Shown here: piece after piece, positions 30,673-40,135 of the stretch | Layout of the letters: each line of letters opens with the position of its first letter | Position numbering within the stretch: position 1 is the first letter of the stretch | NCBI GenBank assembly: GCA_040756475.1 | Contig: JBFLZB010000015.1 | Coordinates: forward strand, 1 to 43,961 | DNA: 43,961 nt | Direction: 5' to 3' | Origin: Thermodesulfobacteriota bacterium | GTDB lineage: Bacteria; Desulfobacterota; Deferrisomatia; Deferrisomatales; JACRMM01 | The notes under the pieces: generated by a model | What the model was told of the DNA's origin: nothing | Databases searched by the model: none | The model's input: only the letters and a program-made list of their open reading frames with translations | Translations under genes and position numbers: made by a program

Positions 30673-33585
30673 TTGCGCCTCCCGAGTCGCCGCCCCTTCC
30701 TGAGCCTCAAGTGGAAGGCCATCGTCCTCACCAGTCTCATCCTGGGGGGGCTCGCCTCGTGGTTCACGGTCAGGGGGTACCGGGACCAGTTGGCCCAGTT
30801 CGAGCGCGAGCGGCGCCTGGCCCACGCCCGGTACCAGACGGAGGTGGCGGGGCTGCTCGCCGAATCGCTCCAGCGGCTGCGGCAGGTGGGCGCCCTGGTT
30901 CCTACCCTGGCGGGGATGGGGCTCTCGCTGCGCTCCGAGGATCCGGCGCTGGTGCGCACGGCCTTCGACGAGCACTGGCCCCTCTTGCAGATCAACATGG
31001 GGTTGGAGGTCGCCCGCATCTACGACTCGGGGGCGCGGCTCCTGGGGGCATGGGGAAGGTCGGGCCTGCCGGACTCCCTTCCCGCACCGGTGCCGGCCTG
31101 GGTGCTCGACGCCAACTCCCGAGAGCAGCCCCGGTCCGGGGTGGAGTGCCGGGACGACTGCATGCAGTACGCCGCGGTGCCCTTGCTCGACCAGGGGCGC
31201 AATCGCGGGGTCGTGGTGCTGGGTGCGTCCCTGGCCGACATGGTCTTGAGCTTTCGCAAGGTCTCCGATGCCGACGTGGGAGTCTTGGCGGGGGCTTCGT
31301 GGGGCGGGGTTGGGGACCGAAGGGGCCGCATCCTGGAACCCTGGCGGGTCCGGGTGGCGGCTCTCAGCGGGGAGCCCAAGACTTGGGAGGTCTTGCGCCG
31401 CGCGAGCGAGCGCCACCCCTCCCTCGAGGCGCTGGCCGCGGGGGTGCGCGTCGAGCACGAATCCCAGACCTACGAGGTCCTGCTCCTCCCCCTGGAGGGC
31501 TTCCCCACCGGGGAGAAGGCCCACCTGGCCGTCATCACCAACGTCTCCCGTCCCTTGGCGGAGATTCTCGCCGCGGCCCGCACCCAGTTCCACGTGGGCC
31601 TGGCGGTGCTGGTGCTGGGAGAGGGGCTGCTGCTCGCGCTGCTGGGCCCTCCCATGGCCCGGCTGCGGCGCACCGCCGAGAACCTTCCCCTGCTCGCGGA
31701 GCGCCGCTTCTCCCAACTGAGGGAGATCCTGGGGAGCGGCCGCCGCCCCGCCCGGGTGCGCGACGAGATCGAGGTGCTCGACGACACCACCGTGACCCTG
31801 GCGGGCCGCCTGGAAACCCTCGAAGAGGAGCTCCGCACCCACGGAGTGGCCCTGCAAAGCCAGATGCAGGCGCTCTCCGCGGAGCGGGACTTCGTCACGA
31901 GCCTCCTGGAAACGGCCCAGGTGCTGGTTCTCACCCAAACCCGCGAGGGCCGCATCACCATGGTCAATCCCTTCGGCCGGGCGCTGCTCGGGGACCCGGC
32001 CCGGGGCGAGAGCGTTTCCTTCGACGCCGTCGCGGACCTAACCGACGACCTTCCGGACCTCAAGGGCCGGATCGCGGCGGTGGCAGACGGCAGGCCCCCC
32101 AAGTTCCAGCACGAAACCGAGCTCCGATGCCGCGACGGCTCGGTCCGGCACATCACCTGGATCCACTCGCGGCTGCTGCGGCACGGCGGGCAAGAGCCCC
32201 AGATTCTCTCGGTGGGGGTCGACGTGACGGCCCGAAAGAGCGCCGAGACGCGCTTGGCGTGGCTCGCCGACCACGACCCCCTCACGGGCCTGTGCAACCG
32301 GAAACGATTCGCCGAGGAGGTGGCTCGGGCCCTGGCCGTCTCCCAACGCTACCGCCGCACCGGCGCCGTGCTGGTGGTAGACCTGGACCAGTTCAAGTAC
32401 GTCAACGACACCGCCGGGCACCAGGCGGGCGATCTGCTCCTCAACGTGGTGGGGCATGCCCTGGCGCGGGTGGTGCGCAGCGTCGACACCCTGGCGCGGC
32501 TGAGCAGCGACGAGTTTGCCATCCTCGTCCCCGAGACCAGCGAAGCAGGGGCGGTCGAGCTCGCGAAGAAGATCTCGGCCGAGATCGAGGGCATCGCCTT
32601 TCCCGTCGACGGGGGCCGGCACCGCATCGGGGCAAGTATCGGGATCACCCTCTTTCCCCAGGAAGGCGCAGAGGCCGCCGAGGTCCTGGCGGCCGCCGAC
32701 CTGGCCATGAACCAGGCCAAGGAGGCCGGGCGCGGCCGCTGGCACCTATACTCGTCCAAGACCCAGGCCCGCCGCCTGATGCACGACAACGTGTACTGGA
32801 AGAACCGCGTCGAGCAGGCCCTGGCCCAGGACCGGCTGGTGATGTACTACCAGCCCATCCTGCACGTGGAGAGCGGAGAGGTCACGCACTACGAGGCGCT
32901 CCTGCGAATGCTGGAAGCCGACGGCACGCCCATCCCCCCCGGGAAGTTCATCCCGGCGTGTGAGCGCACGGGGCTCATCCACGCGGTGGACAACGCGGTG
33001 ATCGAGAAGGTGGTGGCCCAGTTGGGCCGCCTCACGCCTTCGCTCCCCGAAACCCGCATGCACATCAACGTGTCGGCCTACGCCTTCGGGAACCCGGAGT
33101 TCGTCCACAACCTGCGCCAGACCCTGGAAGACCATGCAGTCGCCCCCGACCGGGTCGTGCTGGAGGTGACGGAGACCGCCACGGTGGCGGACTTCGCCGC
33201 CGCCAGGGCGCTGATGGAGGAGATCCGCAAACTCGGATGCAGCCTGGCGCTGGACGACTTCGGGGTGGGCTTCTCCTCCCTCGGGTACCTGAAGGAGCTG
33301 CCGGTGGACTACGTGAAGATCGACGGTTCCTTCATCCGGCGGCTCCACGAGAACCGCGACGACCAGATCCTGGTGCGGGCCATGGGCGAGGTGGCCCGGG
33401 GCTTCGGCAAGAAGATCGTCGCGGAGTATGTGGAGAACGAGACCATCCTGGAGCTCCTGGGGAGCTACGGCATCGACTTCGCCCAGGGCTACGCCATCGG
33501 AAAGCCCCAGCCCGCCGAGGAGACCTTCCCGGAAACCCTCGCCGGCACCGCTTCGGGCGAGGGTTTCGAGCTGCTGATTCTCTAA
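30673..33585 (+). CDS. Membrane cyclic-di-GMP phosphodiesterase (PAS, degenerate GGDEF, EAL)
   Basis: This 970-residue protein begins at TTG 30673 (MRLPSRRPF), 20 bases after the porin. A membrane helix (about 13-33) is followed by a periplasmic double-Cache-like sensor (about 35-290, with CRDDCMQYAAVPLL), a second helix (about 300-325), a coiled coil, a PAS domain (about 415-525), GGDEF (about 535-695) and EAL (about 705-960). In the GGDEF domain the signature reads SSDEF, so cyclase activity is probably lost. The EAL domain keeps YEALLRM, HINVSA, EVTETAT, DDFGVGFSSL and DYVKIDGSFI, so it likely degrades c-di-GMP. A GTG at 30565 is in frame but inside the porin gene. The PstS-like protein and porin upstream may form one sensing unit with it. 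Confidence 0.9.
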   Translation: MRLPSRRPFLSLKWKAIVLTSLILGGLASWFTVRGYRDQLAQFERERRLAHARYQTEVAGLLAESLQRLRQVGALVPTLAGMGLSLRSEDPALVRTAFDEHWPLLQINMGLEVARIYDSGARLLGAWGRSGLPDSLPAPVPAWVLDANSREQPRSGVECRDDCMQYAAVPLLDQGRNRGVVVLGASLADMVLSFRKVSDADVGVLAGASWGGVGDRRGRILEPWRVRVAALSGEPKTWEVLRRASERHPSLEALAAGVRVEHESQTYEVLLLPLEGFPTGEKAHLAVITNVSRPLAEILAAARTQFHVGLAVLVLGEGLLLALLGPPMARLRRTAENLPLLAERRFSQLREILGSGRRPARVRDEIEVLDDTTVTLAGRLETLEEELRTHGVALQSQMQALSAERDFVTSLLETAQVLVLTQTREGRITMVNPFGRALLGDPARGESVSFDAVADLTDDLPDLKGRIAAVADGRPPKFQHETELRCRDGSVRHITWIHSRLLRHGGQEPQILSVGVDVTARKSAETRLAWLADHDPLTGLCNRKRFAEEVARALAVSQRYRRTGAVLVVDLDQFKYVNDTAGHQAGDLLLNVVGHALARVVRSVDTLARLSSDEFAILVPETSEAGAVELAKKISAEIEGIAFPVDGGRHRIGASIGITLFPQEGAEAAEVLAAADLAMNQAKEAGRGRWHLYSSKTQARRLMHDNVYWKNRVEQALAQDRLVMYYQPILHVESGEVTHYEALLRMLEADGTPIPPGKFIPACERTGLIHAVDNAVIEKVVAQLGRLTPSLPETRMHINVSAYAFGNPEFVHNLRQTLEDHAVAPDRVVLEVTETATVADFAAARALMEEIRKLGCSLALDDFGVGFSSLGYLKELPVDYVKIDGSFIRRLHENRDDQILVRAMGEVARGFGKKIVAEYVENETILELLGSYGIDFAQGYAIGKPQPAEETFPETLAGTASGEGFELLIL

Positions 33586-33614
33586 CGACCGGGCCGAAAC
33601 CGCCGAAACGACCC

Positions 33615-35462
33615 TCAGCGAGCCCGAAACCGCACGACCCCGCGGCCGTCGGTCCCTGCGGCCAGGCGGCCGTCGGCCGTCGGCAGGAGCGAGAGCACGC
33701 CGGCACCCGACCACACCCTGCGGGCGTCCCCGCCGGGCTCTCCCAGCGCCCAAAGCCCGCCGGAACCGCCGGCCCATATGGTTCCGGTGCCCTCCCCCCC
33801 CGAGTCCATCAGACACACCATCCGCTCCCCGGAGGGGGCCGTGAACACGGTCCTCGCCTGGGCGTCCGAGAGAAACGCGATGCGGTCGTCCTCCAAGACC
33901 CAGAGCCCTTCCTCCCGGCCATACCGCCCCGCCGCGAGAGCGTTCGACCGGGCCGAACCGGCGGGGTTCCAGGATTCCCCGCCGTCCTCCGACCGAAACA
34001 GACGCCCCCCGCCCCCGGCCCAAAGCACGCCCCCGCGCTCGGGACTTGCGGCCACCATCCACACGCTGGCGCTGGGCAGTCCCCGGTTTCGCTTCGTCCA
34101 GGTCTGCCCCCCGTCCTCCGAGGCGTAGACCCCCCCCTCGGTACCCACGTAGAGCCGGGGGGCGTCGGCGTCCTGCTCCAGCGAGAAGATGGTATTGCTC
34201 GTGCCCAGCCCCCCCGAGCGCGGCTCCCAGGCCCCCGCCTGGGGCTGCCAGCGAAACACGCCCTGTCCCCCCGAGCCCAGGTAGAGCTGGCCCCCGTGCC
34301 AGACCAGCGCGTTGACCGGCGCGCCCAGGAGGCCCGCGTCCCGCGCCTCCCAGGGCGCCCCGTCCCCGGGTGTGAAGGAGACGCCGTTGGTGTCTCCCGC
34401 CCAGAGGGCACCGTCCGACCCGGAGGCTTCCCCCGGGGCCCCGGGCGGCGCGCCGGGCGCCAGCGCCAGTACCCGTGTGGCGTCGAGGCCCTGGCTGCGA
34501 GACGCGCCCACCTCACCCTGGGGGCCGATCTCCACCACACCGTCGTGGGCGAGCCCGGCGAGCCAGCCGCCCCCGGAAAGCGCCTCCAGGGCAAGCACCC
34601 TCGCCTGCCCCAGACCCTCGGGCCTGCCTGCCTTTCCTTCCCGGGCCGTCACCAGCCCTTCTTCGGGAAAGTGGGCGAGCACCGTACCTCCCCCTGCGAT
34701 GGAGACGGCCCCCGCCACCCCGTAGGCGCCCTGCCGCAGCGGCGCCCACGTGGCTCCGCCGTCTCGGCTCTCCAGAAGCCCTGCGCCGCGCGTCCCCATG
34801 ACCACGTGGCCCGGGTCCCCGGGGGCGGCGGCCAGCGACGGGACCCGCAGCCCCTCCGGAAGCTTCTCGCCGTGGGGCCGCCACCGTTCCCCCTCCCACG
34901 CAAAGAGCCCCCGGCCGTCGGTCCCCATGAGGAGGGGCCGGCCGGGAGCAGGAGGGAGCACACAGAGGGGATGGAACGCCGGGGGCAGCTCCTCCTCCAG
35001 ACCCGCCAGCAGAAGCCTCCAGGTCTGCCCCCCGTCGCGGCTCTCGAACACTCCCTGCCCCGCGGCCCCGGCGTAGACCCGCCCGGGCTCGCCGGGGTGC
35101 GCGACCAGGGCACGCACGTCGTCGCCCCGGTGCCCGTACCGGCCCCGCAGCCCTCCCCCCACGTCCTGCCAGGAGGCGCCTTCGTCGGCGCTGCGCAGGA
35201 GACCTCGCCCCTGCTCGGCCACGAGCAGCACGCCCCCCGTCTCGGCAGCCGCCCGAAGCTCGCGCTGGGCCAGGGCGGAAACGCGCTGCCAGCGGCCGTC
35301 CCCGAAGCGAAAGAGCCCCCGCTCGGTGGCGGCCCACCGGGGAGCCGAGCCATCCTCGGCCAGCACCAGGGCCGTCACCGACCCCCCGTAGGGACCGGCG
35401 GCCAGCGCACCTTGCGTCACAGAGAAAACCGTCAGGAGCGCGAATCCGAAAAGACGACCCAT
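33615..35462 (-). CDS. Exported Asp-box (BNR) beta-propeller protein
   Basis: This 615-residue protein has a signal peptide (GFALLTVFSVTQGALA) and at least four Asp boxes (S-x-D-x-G-x-x-W): SADEGASW, SRDGGQTW, SRDGGATW, SEDGGQTW and SEDGGESW. They recur at blade-like intervals with GTDGRGLF- and GTEGGVY-type strands. This is a sortilin/VPS10- or photosystem-assembly-factor-like propeller; it has no sialidase catalytic arginines that I can identify. It lies two bases downstream of a larger relative and is likely cotranscribed. It is probably extracellular or periplasmic, binding a protein or polymer. The C-terminus ends RGVVRFRAR without an anchor motif. Confidence 0.8.
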   Translation of the reverse strand: MGRLFGFALLTVFSVTQGALAAGPYGGSVTALVLAEDGSAPRWAATERGLFRFGDGRWQRVSALAQRELRAAAETGGVLLVAEQGRGLLRSADEGASWQDVGGGLRGRYGHRGDDVRALVAHPGEPGRVYAGAAGQGVFESRDGGQTWRLLLAGLEEELPPAFHPLCVLPPAPGRPLLMGTDGRGLFAWEGERWRPHGEKLPEGLRVPSLAAAPGDPGHVVMGTRGAGLLESRDGGATWAPLRQGAYGVAGAVSIAGGGTVLAHFPEEGLVTAREGKAGRPEGLGQARVLALEALSGGGWLAGLAHDGVVEIGPQGEVGASRSQGLDATRVLALAPGAPPGAPGEASGSDGALWAGDTNGVSFTPGDGAPWEARDAGLLGAPVNALVWHGGQLYLGSGGQGVFRWQPQAGAWEPRSGGLGTSNTIFSLEQDADAPRLYVGTEGGVYASEDGGQTWTKRNRGLPSASVWMVAASPERGGVLWAGGGGRLFRSEDGGESWNPAGSARSNALAAGRYGREEGLWVLEDDRIAFLSDAQARTVFTAPSGERMVCLMDSGGEGTGTIWAGGSGGLWALGEPGGDARRVWSGAGVLSLLPTADGRLAAGTDGRGVVRFRAR

Positions 35463-35464
35463 CG

Positions 35465-38400
35465 TCACTTCCCCAGGGCGCTCAGAAAGCACCCTCCGCC
35501 CCCGCCCCCGCCACCGCCACCGCCGCCCCCGCCGGCCGGAGTGATCGTATAGGTCTGGGTGGTTACGGGGCTCGCGTTCCCCGCGGTGTCCACCGCAAGA
35601 TACTTGAGGACCGCGCTCTCCGCGATGACGATCGGTCCGACGTAGCGGGTCGACTGCGGAGTCGGCTCGGTGCCGTCGAGGGTGTAGTAGATCGAAGCCG
35701 CCTCGTTCACCGAGAGCGTCACGGTAACCTGGCCCGCGTACTGACCGCCGGGGTTCGCCACGGTCACCTGGGGAGGGGTCGCATCCGGTGGCGGAAGCGT
35801 TTGGATCACGTAGGCCTGGCTGGCCACGTCCCCCGCGTTGCCCGCCGCGTCCACGCCGAAGTAGCGCAGCGTGGCCGACTGGCTCACCGTCACCGTGACC
35901 GGCGAGGGCCCCGAGGGGGACGAGAGGCTCGGCGCAGTGCCGTCCAGAGTGTAGTAGATGGTGGCCGGCTCGTCGGCGGTCAGGACCACCGACTGGGGCG
36001 CGGTGTAGGTGCCCGCCGCCGGAGACGCCGTCACCACGGGGGGCGTGGTGTCGCCCGGTGCGGCTTGAATCTCGTAGGCCTGGCTGGCCACAAGCCCCGC
36101 GTTGCCCGCCGCGTCCACGCCGAAGTAGCGCAGCGTGGCCGACTGGCTCACCGTCACCGTCACCGGCGAAGCCCCGGAGGGGGAAGAGGTCGTGGGCACG
36201 CTCCCGTCCAGGGTGTAGTGGATCGTGGCCGGCTCGTTCGCCGTGAGCACCACCGCCTGGGGCCCGGTGTAGGCACCTCCGGCAGGAGACGCCGTCACGG
36301 AAGGCGGGGTGCCGTCGAGGACGATGGACGCGCTCACCACGGCCGACTCGTTGCCGGCCGCGTCGCGGAACTGGGCAGACACGGCCTTCACGCCGTCGCC
36401 CGCCGGAAGGGTCCACGGGAGGCCGGACGCGTAGGGAGACCAGGCCGCCGACGCCGGAGAGGCGCCGTTCGCCACCCGCATCTGCACCACCCCGCTGCCC
36501 CCGCTGCCGTCGGAGGCGAGGAGCCCGAGGGTGACGGCGGTAGCCGAGGTGAGTACCGCTCCCGCGTTGATCTGCACCGCCCCGGTAGGCGGCACCGTGT
36601 CCAGGAGGATGTCCTCGCTCGCCACCGCCGAAACATTGCCCGCCGCGTCCTGGAACTGAGCAAACACAGTCTTCGGCCCATCTCCCGGCGGGAGGACCCA
36701 GCTCCGCGTCGCCTGATAGACCTCCCAGACCCCCGTGGGCGTCGCCCCGTTGGCGACCCGGAGATGGGTCACGCCGCTTCCTGTTCCGTCGGCGGCGACA
36801 AGGCTCAGCGTGACGAGAACGCTCCCCGTGACGGCGGCCCCGGCCTCGATCGTGACGCTTCCCGTGGGGGGGACGGTGTCCACCCGCCACTCCGCCAGGG
36901 TTGCCGTCTCGAAGGGCTGCCACGCCCCCGCCCCGTTCCGGCCCACCACGGCGAGGCGGTGGACGCCGTCCGCAAGGCCCGACAGGGTCACCGCTTCCGA
37001 AACGGGCGCCTCGTCGGAGGAATAGGCGCTTCCGTCGAGCGACCACCGGTAGGCCTCGATCTCGTCTCCGCCGACCCACACGGTCGCGGTGCGGCTCGGT
37101 GTGAAGCTCGCGGGCACCCCGCTCAGCTCGGCCCGGGGAAACAGGTCCAGGTACCACAGGCCGCGCCCGTCCACCGCCGCCACCAGCCGGGGCGCTCCCG
37201 GCTGGAAACGCAGGGCGTAGATGAGGCTCATGCCGTTGCCCGGGACGGCAAGCCCCTGGTCCCGCTGTGCCCAGGAAGCCCCCCCGTCCAGGCTCAGGTA
37301 CACACTGCGGTTCACCACAGCAGCCATCCACGGATCCCCGGCCTGGTCGCCGATGGCCGCGGCGTCGACCGAGCCTAAACCGGGCAGTCCGCTTTCATCG
37401 CCACCTAGCGGCGTCCAGGAGCCTCCACCGTCCCAGGTCTCGAAGAGCCCAAACCACTGCTGGGCACCCGCCAGGAGGCGGCCCCCCACGGCCGAAGACG
37501 CCGCCAGCTGTCGCAGTTGCACCCCTTGGAAGGCGTTGAACGTGGTGTACCGGCCCAGCAGATCACCCGTGTTGACGACGCTGCCAACATCCCTGTGCGT
37601 GACCAGCATTCGGCCGGCCTCAGGTGCGGCGACATCCACGAGCTCAGCGAAGAGCCCGACAGCACTCCCTGGACTCACCGAAGTGCCAACGGGGGCACGA
37701 TAGCGCAATCTGCCGACTTGATCCGCGACGATATCGATGAACGTACCCGCAGACGAGTTCAACTCAAGCCTTGCCAACAGATCTCCCACGCCAAAAACAG
37801 ACCCAACAGAAACGAACCACTGGCGGACGGTGGCTGATTGAGAACCATGAAGTTGAATTTCAAACAATTCCTTGAACGATCCCAGCATCTCTCCCGCAAT
37901 CCCGAAACTGCCGGCAGGAAGATATATTTCCAAGAGGATACCGGGGTTCGGGGAAGGAACTGGAACGAGGCCGTCCACCGTCTGCATTTCCACGAGCGTC
38001 TCGCCCGCCAAGAAGATGTCACCGGGCGCCTTCCGCCACGCACCGACGGTCCCGCTTGCCGGAGCCGCCAGCGAGAGAGGAACCTCCAGCTCGATGCGAG
38101 CCAGAGCCTCGTCCGCCGAAAACCATTGGCCGGGAGGCTTCACCCACTGTGCAAAACGCGCCGTATCGACGGGCAACGCGTCGGGACAGGGGATCGGCAG
38201 CGGGGCAAGCCAGCCACCCCCCTGCGCCGGATCCACGGCGAAATTCCACGTCTGGCCTTGGTCGAAGCTCCGCAGCACCAGGCCATCATTCCCCTGTTTG
38301 CCCGCCACGACGACCCCCGGGGGGCTGCCGTCGTCCCGCGCCACGGCCCAGCCGATGGTCGGCGGGACCTCCGGGGCCGCCGTCCAGGTGGCTCCGGCAT

Positions 38401-39922
38401 CGGAGGTGGCGTAGACGCCGGCTTGGGTGCCGGCGATGGCCCGCTGCGGGTTCTCGGGCGAGAACTCCAGGCCCGTGATGCCCCGCTTGGCCTGGGTGCC
38501 CAGGCCGAAGTTGCGGTCTTCCCAGCTCAGTCCCCCGTCGCGGGTGCGGTAGAGGCCCCACCCGTCCACGCCGAGCCAGAGGTCCGCCCCTTGGTAGCGC
38601 ACCAGGAGCGTCGACGCGGCGGGGAACATACTGCCTGGGGGGTCCCCTGGCCTGGCCGCAAACCGCAGCCACTGGGCTGTCTGGGGCTCCCAGCGGTAGG
38701 CGCCGCCGTTACCCGAACCGAACGCCCCGCCCGCGACGGCAAGCCCCGCCGAGCCCGGAGCGAAGGCCACGTCGCGGGCCGTGTACGCCGCGAGCCCTCT
38801 GGAGGAGTGGGCGAAGCCGCCGGCGCGGCCCGTGCGCCGGAAGAGCCCGGCCTTGGCCTCCAGGAGCCACTCGGCGGCGGGCGAGACGAAGATCCCCTGA
38901 AGCTCCATGCCGAGCTCCGGCAGAGGCAGCGCGGTGCGCGTGCCCGCAAGGGGAAGCTCGTAGAGCGCAGTAGCGGCACCTGCCAGAGGGTCGTTCAGGC
39001 GGTAGAGCAGACGCGAGGGGTCCAGGGGATCCCAGCCCACCGCGTCCACCTCGTAGAACTCGGGGTTTCCGGTTCCAGCGAAGTGGCGCTCCGTCCAGGT
39101 GGAGCCTCCGTCCTGGCTCACCCACAGCCCCACTCCGCCCTGGGCTGCAGCGATTACCGAGCCGTCCCCTCCCGGCAGAGCGAAGTCGACGATCTCGGCG
39201 CTGGGGCTGCCGGGAAAAGCGGGGAGTGCCGCGGGATTGCCCACGAAGTTGTACCGAAAGATCCGTCCGCTCCGATTCGAAAAGTAGAGAAAGGCCCCAT
39301 CCCGCGTAAAACGCAGGCGCGACACGGCATAGGACGCGTCGGCCCCCCCAACCCGGGTCCAGGTGGCGCCGCCGTCGCGCGATTCGAGGAGGATGTCGGT
39401 GCTCGTGTTGAAGGTCGCCGCGAAGAGGTGCTGGGGATCGTCGGGGCTCACCGCTACCCGCCCAAACCTCTCCTGCGAGAGGGTGGCGCTCGCGGGTACC
39501 CGGCTCCAGGTTGCGCCGCCGTCGTTCGAGAGGTGGACACCCCGGGTGGCGGTGGAGGCGATCAGCCGCCCGGGAACTGCCGGGCTGGCGCAGATGTCGG
39601 TCACGTCGAGGGACTGGAGCCCTTCGTTGCGGCGCTCCCAGGTGAGCCCGCCGTCGGCGCTGGCGTACACGCCGCCCCCGGTGGCCGCGTAGAGTGTGCT
39701 CCACAGGGGGTCCGAAAGCTCGGCGGGATCTGCGGGGGAAACCAGTGCCCGCGCCCACCCGCCCCAGGGCCCCCCTACCCCCGGCGGGTAGGGCTCCCAG
39801 CGCTCGGTGGAAGCGAGGGTGGCGGAGCCTAGGGAGAGGGAGCCGAAAACAGCGCAGGACACGAGAACGAGCCACGTCCGGAACCAGCGTCTTCGGGTAC
39901 CCAACGAGGGCGCCACGGTCAT
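35465..39922 (-). CDS. Large surface Asp-box propeller protein with lipoyl-like and chitobiase-type repeats
   Basis: This 1485-residue protein has a signal peptide (TWLVLVSCAVFGSLSLGSAT). At least nine Asp boxes (SADGGLTW, SNDGGATW, SRDGGATW, SQDGGSTW, TRDGGLSW, TSDAGATW, SFDQGQTW, TWDGGGSW, SLDGGASW) form the propeller. Between the seventh and eighth, at residues about 590-792, are six hairpin units like halves of lipoyl domains (for example APASGTV then PGDIFLAGETLVEMQ). They are encoded by DNA of lower GC. Ig-like segments and three chitobiase C-terminal-type repeats (TIYYTLDGTAPS) follow; the last residues are 14 Gly and CFLSALGK. ATG 39922 follows GGAGACC. The protein is probably displayed outside the cell; its ligand is unknown. 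Confidence 0.8.
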   Translation of the reverse strand: MTVAPSLGTRRRWFRTWLVLVSCAVFGSLSLGSATLASTERWEPYPPGVGGPWGGWARALVSPADPAELSDPLWSTLYAATGGGVYASADGGLTWERRNEGLQSLDVTDICASPAVPGRLIASTATRGVHLSNDGGATWSRVPASATLSQERFGRVAVSPDDPQHLFAATFNTSTDILLESRDGGATWTRVGGADASYAVSRLRFTRDGAFLYFSNRSGRIFRYNFVGNPAALPAFPGSPSAEIVDFALPGGDGSVIAAAQGGVGLWVSQDGGSTWTERHFAGTGNPEFYEVDAVGWDPLDPSRLLYRLNDPLAGAATALYELPLAGTRTALPLPELGMELQGIFVSPAAEWLLEAKAGLFRRTGRAGGFAHSSRGLAAYTARDVAFAPGSAGLAVAGGAFGSGNGGAYRWEPQTAQWLRFAARPGDPPGSMFPAASTLLVRYQGADLWLGVDGWGLYRTRDGGLSWEDRNFGLGTQAKRGITGLEFSPENPQRAIAGTQAGVYATSDAGATWTAAPEVPPTIGWAVARDDGSPPGVVVAGKQGNDGLVLRSFDQGQTWNFAVDPAQGGGWLAPLPIPCPDALPVDTARFAQWVKPPGQWFSADEALARIELEVPLSLAAPASGTVGAWRKAPGDIFLAGETLVEMQTVDGLVPVPSPNPGILLEIYLPAGSFGIAGEMLGSFKELFEIQLHGSQSATVRQWFVSVGSVFGVGDLLARLELNSSAGTFIDIVADQVGRLRYRAPVGTSVSPGSAVGLFAELVDVAAPEAGRMLVTHRDVGSVVNTGDLLGRYTTFNAFQGVQLRQLAASSAVGGRLLAGAQQWFGLFETWDGGGSWTPLGGDESGLPGLGSVDAAAIGDQAGDPWMAAVVNRSVYLSLDGGASWAQRDQGLAVPGNGMSLIYALRFQPGAPRLVAAVDGRGLWYLDLFPRAELSGVPASFTPSRTATVWVGGDEIEAYRWSLDGSAYSSDEAPVSEAVTLSGLADGVHRLAVVGRNGAGAWQPFETATLAEWRVDTVPPTGSVTIEAGAAVTGSVLVTLSLVAADGTGSGVTHLRVANGATPTGVWEVYQATRSWVLPPGDGPKTVFAQFQDAAGNVSAVASEDILLDTVPPTGAVQINAGAVLTSATAVTLGLLASDGSGGSGVVQMRVANGASPASAAWSPYASGLPWTLPAGDGVKAVSAQFRDAAGNESAVVSASIVLDGTPPSVTASPAGGAYTGPQAVVLTANEPATIHYTLDGSVPTTSSPSGASPVTVTVSQSATLRYFGVDAAGNAGLVASQAYEIQAAPGDTTPPVVTASPAAGTYTAPQSVVLTADEPATIYYTLDGTAPSLSSPSGPSPVTVTVSQSATLRYFGVDAAGNAGDVASQAYVIQTLPPPDATPPQVTVANPGGQYAGQVTVTLSVNEAASIYYTLDGTEPTPQSTRYVGPIVIAESAVLKYLAVDTAGNASPVTTQTYTITPAGGGGGGGGGGGGGGCFLSALGK
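35492..35533 (-). repeat. Polyglycine-encoding GC microsatellite
   Basis: Fourteen consecutive Gly codons built from GGC, GGT, GGG and GGA precede the terminal CFLSALGK. This low-complexity tract can change length by slippage. It links the folded repeats to a Cys-containing tail. Confidence 0.8.
35811..36264 (-). repeat. Tandem 264-bp direct repeat inside the large propeller gene
   Basis: The sequence from 35811 recurs, nearly unchanged, from 36075, an offset of 264 bases or 88 codons. Each copy encodes one chitobiase-type module (VSQSATLRYFGVDAAGNAG). The near identity implies recent duplication or gene conversion and allows copy-number change by recombination. A third, more diverged module lies at about 35540-35760. 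Confidence 0.7.
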
Positions 39923-40056
39923 GAGGCGGTCTCCGGTATCGCTCGGCCCCCGAAGAACTCTTCCAGGAAGGGCGCCCATGATACGGCGGTGCCCCCTCTC
40001 GGTTCAACACAGAAGGGCCTTCTGGATTGGGTCGCCGACAAGGGTCGCCAAGGGAA

Positions 40057-40085
40057 ATGACGGGTGGGAGGCGAGATGCTATAGT
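40057..40085 (+). promoter_or_regulatory. Promoter of hicBA
   Basis: ATGACG (40057-40062) and TATAGT (40080-40085) are 17 bases apart. The -10 is preceded by TGC, giving an extended -10. HicB begins 51 bases downstream. The match is good for such GC-rich DNA. Confidence 0.5.
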
Positions 40086-40135
40086 GCCCGACAGCCCCTT
40101 CACTTCCCCGGGGAGAGACGCCGGAGACACCAGCC

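Noticed and set aside
30294-32963. 889-codon plus-strand ORF overlapping the porin and EAL genes
   Set aside because: Arg/Pro/Gly-rich out-of-frame translation of two well-supported genes.
33615-35462. Sialidase activity from Asp-box repeats
   Set aside because: Asp boxes are structural. I could not find the arginine triad or catalytic Tyr/Glu of sialidases.
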